Assembly: GCF_021442325.1 (NCBI RefSeq)
Contig: NZ_CP087879.1
Coordinates: 434,001-498,000 of the forward strand
Length of the DNA stretch: 64,000 nucleotides
DNA from: Agromyces marinus
Lineage (GTDB): Bacteria; Actinomycetota; Actinomycetes; Actinomycetales; Microbacteriaceae
Direction of reading: 5' to 3'
Shown here: piece after piece, positions 58,169 to 64,000 of the stretch
Position numbering within the stretch: the stretch's first letter is position 1
Layout of the letters: each line of letters opens with the position of its first letter
Made by a program: the position numbers and the translations under genes
The notes under the pieces: generated by a model
Databases searched by the model: none
The model's input: only the letters and a program-made list of their open reading frames with translations
Told to the model about the DNA's origin: nothing

Positions 58169-59839
58169 ATGCCAGAGCGTCGCGAAGACGAAGCGGATCG
58201 AACGGATCGTCCGGGTGCGGACGGCGCCCTGCCGAGCGTGCGCGAGATCCTCGCGCTCGACGCGGTCTCCGAGGGCGTGCCCGAGGTGCTCGTGGGGGAG
58301 GCGGCGCTGGATGCGCGCGTGCGCTGGGTCCACGTGTCCGACAGCGCGGGGGTCGCGAGGCTCCTCGACGGCGGCGAACTGCTGCTGTCGACGGGGTCGG
58401 GGTGGCCGACCGAGCCCGACGAGCTCAGGCAGTTCATCGGCGGCCTGGTCGCTGCGGGCGTCTCGGGGCTCGTGCTCGAGCTCGGCACCCACTACCGGTA
58501 CGTGCCCGCGGTCGTGCACCGCTCGGCCGCCGAGCACGGGCTCGCGCTCATCGCGCTGCACCGGGAGGTGAAGTTCGTCGGGCTCACGCAGGCCGTGCAC
58601 CGGCGCATCATCTCCGAGCAGACGGCGGCGCTGCATGCGCGCGACGAGGTGCGCGAGCGGTTCACGGTGCTGACGTTGCGGGGTGCGCCGGCCGACTACA
58701 TCGTGCAGCAGCTCGCGCAGACCCTCGACGCGTCGATCGTGCTCGAGAACCTGGCCCACGAGGTGGTCGCGGCCGAGTTGCCGCCCCAGGTCGAGGAGGA
58801 GGTGCTCGCGGGGTGGCAGCTGCGCTCGCGCGACGCGCACCGGCGGGCCGCGCGCGGCGCGGCCGGCGGGGTCGACGACTGGCTGATCGTGCCGGTCGAG
58901 GCACGCGGCATCCGCTGGGGGCACCTGGTCGCCCTGCCCGGGCCGGCGCACCCCGCGGGGCGGGTCGGCGTGCTCGAGCAGGGCGCGATCGCGCTCGCGC
59001 TGGGGCGGCTCGCCGACGGCGACGACGACGCCTGGGCGCGCGTCGCGAGGCAGCGCCTGGTCGATCACCTGCTCGGCGGGCGGTTCGCGGCGGCGGGCGG
59101 CGCGGTCGCGCGTCTCGAGGCGACGGGCCTGCCGGTCCACGGCGCCGACCTGTACGGGGTGGTCGTGACGGGGCGGGCTGCCGACGGCGATGCGGATGCC
59201 GCGGCGCGGACGCTCGGCGGGCGCGCGCTGGACGGCAGGCCCGCCAGGCACGGTTCGCCGGCATCGGCCCGGGTGGTCCTGCTGTCGCTCCCGGCGGGGA
59301 CGGGCTTCGACGACGACGCTGCACGTGCGTTCGCGCTCTCGCTCGCCGGTGTCGGGGATGCCGGGCCGACGGCCCGGTCGGCGACGGATGCCGCGGGCGT
59401 GGCCGTGTCGATCGGGGCCGTCGCGCGCGATCTCGATGGGCTGCTCGTGTCGGTGCAGGAGGCGTCGGACCTGGCCCGGACGCCCGTGCCGCGCCAGGCT
59501 CGGGGGCCGGTGGTCCGCCGCTCGCACGATCGGCCGCTCGTGCGCCTCGTGACGGCGCTGCGCGACGACCACCGGCTGCAGGAGCTCGGCGAGTCGATGC
59601 TCGCGCCGCTGATCGAGCACGACCTGTCGCGCGGCGGCGACCTGCTGGACGTGCTCGGGGCGATGCTCGCGCACCCGGGCAACCGCACGGCGGCCGCGCA
59701 GGCGAGTCACCTCTCGCGTTCGGTGTTCTACCAGCGGCTCGCGCTCATCGGCGACCTGCTCGGCGCCGACCTGGATGACGGCGAGACGCTCGCGGCCCTG
59801 CACCTGGCGTTGCTCGTGCGGCGCAGCGGGGCGCGGTGA
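58169..59839 (+). CDS. PucR-family transcriptional regulator
   Basis: A 556-residue regulator. The N-terminal PucR domain (about 25-150) has PSVREILALDAVSEG, VRWVHVSD and LLLSTGSGW; the C-terminal PucR HTH has the typical LEHDLSRGGDLLDVLGAML-like segment, NRTAAAQASHLSRSVFYQRL and LIGDLLGADLDD. Members control purine, GABA, proline and beta-alanine catabolism with the catabolite as inducer. It is divergent from mmsA and the aminotransferase gene, which are its likely targets. Confidence 0.9.
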   Translation: MPERREDEADRTDRPGADGALPSVREILALDAVSEGVPEVLVGEAALDARVRWVHVSDSAGVARLLDGGELLLSTGSGWPTEPDELRQFIGGLVAAGVSGLVLELGTHYRYVPAVVHRSAAEHGLALIALHREVKFVGLTQAVHRRIISEQTAALHARDEVRERFTVLTLRGAPADYIVQQLAQTLDASIVLENLAHEVVAAELPPQVEEEVLAGWQLRSRDAHRRAARGAAGGVDDWLIVPVEARGIRWGHLVALPGPAHPAGRVGVLEQGAIALALGRLADGDDDAWARVARQRLVDHLLGGRFAAAGGAVARLEATGLPVHGADLYGVVVTGRAADGDADAAARTLGGRALDGRPARHGSPASARVVLLSLPAGTGFDDDAARAFALSLAGVGDAGPTARSATDAAGVAVSIGAVARDLDGLLVSVQEASDLARTPVPRQARGPVVRRSHDRPLVRLVTALRDDHRLQELGESMLAPLIEHDLSRGGDLLDVLGAMLAHPGNRTAAAQASHLSRSVFYQRLALIGDLLGADLDDGETLAALHLALLVRRSGAR

Positions 59840-59860
59840 CGCGTCGGCGAGTCATCCGCT

Positions 59861-59895
59861 ACTTGCTATTGACAAGTTCACTTGCAAAGTGCAAG
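59861..59895. promoter_or_regulatory. Promoter/operator of the VOC-HxlR pair
   Basis: TTGACA (59869-59874) is a perfect -35. It is embedded in two inverted repeats, ACTTG...CAAGT (59861-59877) and CTTGCA-AAG-TGCAAG (59881-59895). The double dyad over a promoter fits binding by the HxlR regulator encoded by the second gene. Confidence 0.6.
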
Positions 59896-59943
59896 CTGGA
59901 CGCGTCGACCGAACGGCCGGCGCATCCATACCAGGGGGAGACC

Positions 59944-60399
59944 ATGACCACCAGCATCTTCGTCAACCTGCCGACCACCGACCTCGACCGCTCCAAGGCG
60001 TTCTACGAGGCCCTCGGCTACGCCATCAACCCGATGTTCACCGACGAGAACGCCGCCTGCGTCGTGCTCGACGAGAACGTCTACTTCATGGTGCTCACGC
60101 GCGACTACCTCGGCACGTTCACCGACAAGCAGATCATCGACCCGAAGTCGCAGGCGCAGGCGCTCATCGCGCTCACGTGCGACTCGCGCGAGGCCGTCGA
60201 CGCGATCGTCGCCACCGGGCTCGCGGCGGGCGGGTCCGAGCCGCGCCCGGCCAACGACCTCGGCTTCATGTACACGCGCGACCTCGAAGACCCCGACGGC
60301 AACATCCTCGAGTTCCTGTTCATGGAGGCCGCGGCCGTCGAGCAGGGGCCGGAGGCATTCCTCGCCGAACAGGGCGGGTCGGCGCCGGCCGGCGCCTGA
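59944..60399 (+). CDS. VOC-family (glyoxalase/bleomycin-resistance fold) protein
   Basis: A 151-residue protein of the vicinal-oxygen-chelate superfamily, with paired beta-alpha-beta modules: IFVNLPTTDLDRSKAFYEAL at the start and MYTRDLEDPDGNILEFLFM near the end, the latter containing the usual metal-site Glu. The family includes lactoylglutathione lyases, dioxygenases and resistance proteins. ATG 59944 follows AGGGGGAG. It is the first gene of a two-gene unit with an HxlR regulator, a common stress-response pairing. The substrate is unknown. Confidence 0.87.
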   Translation: MTTSIFVNLPTTDLDRSKAFYEALGYAINPMFTDENAACVVLDENVYFMVLTRDYLGTFTDKQIIDPKSQAQALIALTCDSREAVDAIVATGLAAGGSEPRPANDLGFMYTRDLEDPDGNILEFLFMEAAAVEQGPEAFLAEQGGSAPAGA

Positions 60400-60409
60400 C
60401 GGCCATCCC

Positions 60410-61159
60410 GTGGGAACGCGCGCCCCGCGCGGGTTCGGCGAGTACGGCGGCATCGCCCGCGCGCTCGAACGCGTCGGCGAACGGTGGGCACTGCTCATCG
60501 TGCGCGACCTGCTCGTCGGCCCGCGCCGGTACAGCGACCTGAAGGCGTCGCTGCCGCGCATCCCGACGAACATCCTCAGCGACCGGCTGCGGGAGCTCCA
60601 GGAGGCCGGCGTGCTGCGCCGGGTCCCGAGCGTCCGCGGCGGCTACGAACTGACCGCCCTCGGCCGCGGGCTCGAACCCGTCGTCCTCGCGCTCGAATCC
60701 TGGGGCTGGTCGGTGCTCGGCGACGCCGCAGACGAGGAGCGCACGGGCCACGAGGCGCTCGCGGTCGCGCTGCGGGCCGCATTCAGGGCGGATGCCGCGG
60801 CGAACCTGCCGGCGACCGAGTACGTGCTGCACGTCGGGCGCGCCTCGGTCGCGGCGCAGGTGGACGGCCGGCGGCTCGAGGTCGTCCCGGTCGGGCCGGA
60901 CGCGGTGCCGACACCGCGCCCGTCCGGGGCGAGCGGCCCGTCCGGCGTTCCCGGTGTTCCCGGCGTTCCCGGCGGCACGGGCGGTCTCGCGTCGGTCGAG
61001 TTCGCGCTCGAACCCGCGGAGCTTCGCGACCTCGTCGCGGGGCGGGCGGATGCCGCGCGCATCCCCGTGCTCGCCGGTGACGCCGACGGGGTCGCGCGGT
61101 TCGCGGAGACGTTCCGCATCGACCCCGTCGAATCCGACGCACCACGCTCCGTCGCGTAG
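60410..61159 (+). CDS. HxlR-family regulator with C-terminal SCP2-like domain
   Basis: A 249-residue regulator. The N-terminal winged HTH is HxlR type (RALERVGERWALLIVRDLLV, then RRYSDLKASLPRIPTNILSD and RLRELQEAGVL). The C-terminal part resembles a sterol-carrier-like domain that may bind a lipophilic ligand. Between them is a Gly/Pro insert with three GVP repeats from a 9-bp DNA repeat. It starts at GTG 60410, ten bp after the VOC gene, and probably represses the shared promoter. Confidence 0.86.
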   Translation: MGTRAPRGFGEYGGIARALERVGERWALLIVRDLLVGPRRYSDLKASLPRIPTNILSDRLRELQEAGVLRRVPSVRGGYELTALGRGLEPVVLALESWGWSVLGDAADEERTGHEALAVALRAAFRADAAANLPATEYVLHVGRASVAAQVDGRRLEVVPVGPDAVPTPRPSGASGPSGVPGVPGVPGGTGGLASVEFALEPAELRDLVAGRADAARIPVLAGDADGVARFAETFRIDPVESDAPRSVA

Positions 61160-61193
61160 CGGTGCGAGGTCGGTGCGTCGGAAGCGGCGCGGC

Positions 61194-61703
61194 TCACCCT
61201 CCCGTTCGATGGTCCTGCTCGATGCGGACCGCCGCAGGGTCGGCCCCGTCGGCCGGGCCCGCCGTCGGAGCGGTCCGGGGCCAGGTCCATGCGGCGTGCA
61301 GGATGAAGACGAGGAGCAGTACCTCGATCCCGATCGAGAGGGCGTAGAAGGGCGCCCAGGCCCAGGCCTCCCCGGCCGCGTTGAACACCGAGTACGGGAT
61401 GTAGAGCAGGGCGACGACGAGGTTCGCGACGCGGTTCACCCGGGCGGGCAGCGTCATGGACAGCATCACCATCAGGATCGGGATGGCCACGGAGGCGGTG
61501 AACACGGTCAACAGCGTCGGGCTGATCTGGAACTCGAAGACGATGCCGACCAGGATGTCATCGATCGCGCCGGGCTTGTACAGCTGGAAGTAGTCGACGT
61601 AGATGTACAGGAACATGAAGCTCGCCCACGTGGCAGCGAGCTTGGCCTTGACCGGCATCCGCTGGTCTTCCAGTGCGGGGGTGGGGTGGTGCGGTGTACT
61701 CAT
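61194..61703 (-). CDS. DUF6326-family membrane protein
   Basis: A 169-residue protein with four membrane helices (WASFMFLYIYVDYFQLY, LLTVFTASVAIPILMVML, LVVALLYIPYSVFNAAG, FYALSIGIEVLLLVFILHAA). The first helix with LYIYVDYFQLYKPG fits DUF6326, a small family often next to a TetR gene. I start it at ATG 61703 rather than the longer frame, which would run through one of the operator sites. It is divergent from the TetR gene and probably repressed by it. Confidence 0.78.
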   Translation of the reverse strand: MSTPHHPTPALEDQRMPVKAKLAATWASFMFLYIYVDYFQLYKPGAIDDILVGIVFEFQISPTLLTVFTASVAIPILMVMLSMTLPARVNRVANLVVALLYIPYSVFNAAGEAWAWAPFYALSIGIEVLLLVFILHAAWTWPRTAPTAGPADGADPAAVRIEQDHRTGG

Positions 61704-61774
61704 CAGGCACTCCGTCGTCGGTGAGGTCGGCGGGTCCGCGTGTGTCGAGCACCAGCAGGACTGCGGAGCCGCCA

Positions 61775-61822
61775 CCTTACGGTTGTAAGGTTGGGGCCGA
61801 TGCTAGCCTTACGACCGTAAGG
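61775..61822. promoter_or_regulatory. Two TetR operators
   Basis: CCTTACGGTTGTAAGG (61775-61790) and CCTTACGACCGTAAGG (61807-61822) are near-perfect 16-bp palindromes with centres 32 bp apart, about three helical turns. They fill the divergent gap between the DUF6326 and TetR genes. Binding by the adjacent TetR protein is the obvious inference. Confidence 0.8.
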
Positions 61823-61835
61823 AGTCAATGGCGGC

Positions 61836-62486
61836 ATGAATGCGCGAGCAGTACTCAGCAGGGAACGAATCGTCCGAGCGGCGGCGACGGTCGCCGATCG
61901 CGGCGGCATCGGCGCGGTGAGCATGCGCTCCGTCGCGGCCGAACTCGGGGTCGAGGCGATGTCGCTCTACCACCACGTGGCGAACAAGAACGCCCTCCTC
62001 GACTCGCTCGCCGACTGGGCGTTCGAACAGATCGTCGCTCCCGAGGTCGACGCCCCCTGGCGGCCGGCGATGGTCGAACGGGCGCGATCCGCACGATCGG
62101 TGCTGGTGCGGCATCCGTGGGCCATCGGCATGATCGAGGCGCGCCCGCGACCCGGTACGCCGCTGCTCCGGCACTTCGACCGGGTCCTCGGATGCCTCGT
62201 GAACTCCGGCTTCTCAGCCGCACTCGCCACCCACGCGTTCTCGGCGCTCGACGCCTACACGTACGGGTTCGCCCTCACCGAGTCGACCCTGCCCTTCACT
62301 CCGGCAGACGGAGCGGAGCAGTCCTTCGCCGAGGAGGTCGCGCCGAGTCCGGACGAGTACCCGCACCTCGTGCGGACGCTCGGCGAACTCATGGGCAGCG
62401 GCACCTACTCGTTCGCCGACGAGTTCGACGTCGGACTCGACCTCATCCTCGACGGTTTCGAGCAGCGCCTCACGCAGGCGTCATGA
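61836..62486 (+). CDS. TetR/AcrR-family repressor
   Basis: A 216-residue repressor. The HTH region reads LSRERIVRAAATVADRGGIG, then SMRSVAAELGVEAMSLYHHV and NKNALLDSLAD, and the C-terminal domain is of the tetracycline-repressor type (HAFSALDAYTYGFALTE). The two operators just upstream suggest autorepression and control of the divergent DUF6326 gene. The inducer is unknown. Confidence 0.92.
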   Translation: MNARAVLSRERIVRAAATVADRGGIGAVSMRSVAAELGVEAMSLYHHVANKNALLDSLADWAFEQIVAPEVDAPWRPAMVERARSARSVLVRHPWAIGMIEARPRPGTPLLRHFDRVLGCLVNSGFSAALATHAFSALDAYTYGFALTESTLPFTPADGAEQSFAEEVAPSPDEYPHLVRTLGELMGSGTYSFADEFDVGLDLILDGFEQRLTQAS

Positions 62487-62575
62487 CCGCCTGACCCGGC
62501 CCGCTCGCAGCACGATTCGGCAACGCTTCCGCGGCAGTCCTTGAGCACCGGGCGACATCGGGCGATCCTCGGCAC

Positions 62576-63037
62576 ATGGCGACCTCGGGGCGACGGCGGC
62601 GCGCGGCCGGTTCCACGGTGATCGGCGGTCTCGGCATCGCGCTGACGACCGGCTGCGTGGGCGTCAACCTCACCGCGTGCCCGGCCATCGGGTACCTCCA
62701 GAGCCTCGAGATCGTGCTCGCCGGTCCCGGCGCCGACGAGGTCGAGCGGCTCGTCCTGTGCGGCGATCGCGGATGCTCGGTACCGGGCGTCGACGCCACC
62801 CCGGTGCCCCCGACCGGGCCGCTCTGGGTCGCGAACGAGCTTCCCGGCGACCGGTGGCGGGTCGACCTCGACCTCGACGCGCCCGAACGCATCAGCATCG
62901 AACTGCTGGATGCCGCCGGCAACACGCTCGATCGAGAGGACTTCGACCTCGAATGGGTGCGCGTCGGCGGGTCGGAGCGCTGCGGCGGACCGATGCACAC
63001 GGACCCGATCGAGATCGAGGTGCCCGCGGCCCGGTGA
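62576..63037 (+). CDS. Small secreted lipoprotein, unknown function
   Basis: A 153-residue protein with a basic start (RRRRAAG), a hydrophobic segment and two candidate lipidation sites, TTGC (Cys27) and the better lipobox LTAC (Cys35). The mature part is short, beta-rich and acidic, with four further Cys in two close pairs that may form disulfides. No family is recognised. It converges on a membrane protein gene with a 3-bp gap. Confidence 0.7.
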   Translation: MATSGRRRRAAGSTVIGGLGIALTTGCVGVNLTACPAIGYLQSLEIVLAGPGADEVERLVLCGDRGCSVPGVDATPVPPTGPLWVANELPGDRWRVDLDLDAPERISIELLDAAGNTLDREDFDLEWVRVGGSERCGGPMHTDPIEIEVPAAR

Positions 63038-63040
63038 GCG

Positions 63041-63697
63041 TCACTCCTCGGACGCGAGGATCCGCACCGTCCGGGTGCCGGCGGAACGGGTGGAGAGCAC
63101 GATCGCGACGACGCCCAGGAACACCGCGGCGATGGTCCGCACCAGGCTGTCGAGGCCCACGAGCACGGTCGCGACCCGGAGATCGGGCGACCCGGCGTCG
63201 AATGCGAAGACGAGGTACTGGAGGACTGCCGGCACGATCACGGCCCCGAGCGCCCAGCATGGAGCCCAGTTCCACGGCGGGGGCAGGACGTGGGCGCGAC
63301 CGATCCGGACGCACGCGATCGCGGCCAACGCCGCGGTCAGCACCGTGTCGGAGATGCTCACGAGCATCTGCTCGGCCGCAGACATCGACTCGAGCGGCAG
63401 CAGGTCGAGGAGGATCCCGTCCGCGAAGGTCCACACGGCGAGCAGCGAGAGCGCGGCCGTGCCGAGCGGGCGGCGCGCGGTGACGCTTCCGGCGCCGCGG
63501 AAGCCGAACGCGAAGACGAGCAGGGCGATCGAGAACAGCGCCGGCCCCGCGAACCCGGATCCGGGAACGCCCCACAGTGCGGGAGCCGCGACCGACCCGA
63601 CGACGGTCGATGCGAGCAGCAACCCGCCGCCGAGGACCCAGGCGCGGCGCGCGTTCGTGGTGGTCGTCGCGTCGTCACGGGATCGGAAGTCGCTCAC
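63041..63697 (-). CDS. Six-helix membrane protein, unknown function
   Basis: A 218-residue integral membrane protein with about six hydrophobic segments separated by short loops. No motif points to a function. TACACT on the minus strand (63709-63704) ends exactly six bases before the GTG start, so the message is leaderless; this decides the start. Confidence 0.75.
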   Translation of the reverse strand: MSDFRSRDDATTTTNARRAWVLGGGLLLASTVVGSVAAPALWGVPGSGFAGPALFSIALLVFAFGFRGAGSVTARRPLGTAALSLLAVWTFADGILLDLLPLESMSAAEQMLVSISDTVLTAALAAIACVRIGRAHVLPPPWNWAPCWALGAVIVPAVLQYLVFAFDAGSPDLRVATVLVGLDSLVRTIAAVFLGVVAIVLSTRSAGTRTVRILASEE

Positions 63698-63741
63698 GAC
63701 GGGAGTGTACCGGCCGCCTCACCGCGGCCCGGTCGCGCGCG

Positions 63742-64000
63742 TCAGCTCGTCGCGAACGCCGCGCAGACCTCGTGGTGCGGGAGCGCGACGTTCGCGTGGC
63801 CGTCGCGGCCGACCATGTCGCGCGCGGCGACGAGCACGTTCGCGACGGCCTCCTCGGTCGCCTGGACGACGGCCTCGAAGAACGGGTCGATGCGGCCCCA
63901 CGGCACGAACTCGGCCGATTCGTACGGCTGGTCGCCGACCGGCGTGACCGGCATGCTCGACGTGAACGCGCCCGCGTTCGCGGTCGAGCAAGCCAGGAAG
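63742..64000 (-). CDS. P1-family (DmpA-like) peptidase, C-terminal part
   Basis: The last 85 codons of a minus-strand gene that enters from the right edge. The sequence FLACSTANAG followed by INPFFEAVV-like RIDPFFEAVVQATEEAVANV and MVGRDGHANVALP is the typical end of P1/S58 peptidases such as DmpA and BapA, self-processing aminopeptidases for small or beta-peptides. The catalytic Ser region lies outside the window. Confidence 0.82.
   Translation of the reverse strand, partial: FLACSTANAGAFTSSMPVTPVGDQPYESAEFVPWGRIDPFFEAVVQATEEAVANVLVAARDMVGRDGHANVALPHHEVCAAFATS

Noticed and set aside
1..64000. Search for insertion sequences, prophage, integrases, toxin-antitoxin or defence systems
   Set aside because: No transposase, integrase, restriction-modification or nuclease/ATPase defence signature was seen, and base composition is uniform, so no island is claimed.

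Overview
The window is high-GC DNA (about 70% by eye) from an actinobacterium, most likely a member of the Microbacteriaceae (Agromyces/Microbacterium-like). The grounds are heavy codon bias to G/C at third positions, the core order aspartate aminotransferase - tRNA-Trp - secE - nusG - rplK - rplA, an actinobacterial NusG with an acidic N-terminal extension, many TANNNT -10 boxes placed exactly for leaderless starts, and a dense scatter of the heptamer GGATGCC/GGCATCC. No insertion sequence, phage gene, rRNA or CRISPR array is visible, and composition is even throughout.

Layout. 0-11.5 kb: a catabolic and uptake region with a meta-cleavage hydratase (cut by the left edge), a 2-hydroxymuconic-semialdehyde-type dehydrogenase, a LysR regulator, an aspartate-dehydrogenase-like enzyme, an LVIVD-repeat protein, an MFS exporter and a complete iron/thiamine-type ABC importer. 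Two near-identical 19-bp sites in the two divergent promoters suggest one LysR regulon. 11.7-19.9 kb: a putrescine/GABA module (GabT, glutamate dehydrogenase, GabD, putrescine oxidase, a double-UspA protein, an APC permease). 20-24 kb: PspC membrane protein divergent from a PspC-type histidine kinase and its response regulator. 24.3-26.4 kb: two MaoC/HadAB-like dehydratases and murB. 26.4-30.1 kb: one operon of ABC-2 exporter plus two-component system. 30.2-33.2 kb: an isopenicillin-N-synthase-like oxygenase preceded by a tiny cysteine-codon leader ORF, then divergent lysE/lysG. 33.2-39.4 kb: dgt, aspartate aminotransferase, tRNA-Trp, secE, nusG, rplK, rplA.

39.4-44 kb: two paralogous TPR-LuxR regulators bracketing three small genes. 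44-51.3 kb: APC permease, Sad-type semialdehyde dehydrogenase, Cache protein and GntR regulator, divergent from a class III CoA-transferase and glutaryl-CoA dehydrogenase; three promoters here share an AT-rich AATCATYC-TATA element. 51.5-54.8 kb: Pr6Pr membrane protein, a Tat-exported protein, and a Tat/lipoprotein amine oxidase whose domain order is circularly permuted. 55-60 kb: class III aminotransferase and CoA-acylating (methyl)malonate-semialdehyde dehydrogenase, divergent from a PucR regulator (beta-alanine-type catabolism). 60-64 kb: VOC/HxlR pair, DUF6326/TetR pair with two operators, a small lipoprotein, a membrane protein and a P1-family peptidase cut by the right edge.

Together the accessory genes describe a soil-type heterotroph that turns amines, omega-amino acids, dicarboxylates and an aromatic ring-cleavage product into TCA intermediates. 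The most unusual items are the permuted amine oxidase, the cysteine leader peptide, a four-copy family of long intergenic palindromes, and the over-represented GGATGCC word that overrides codon preference.
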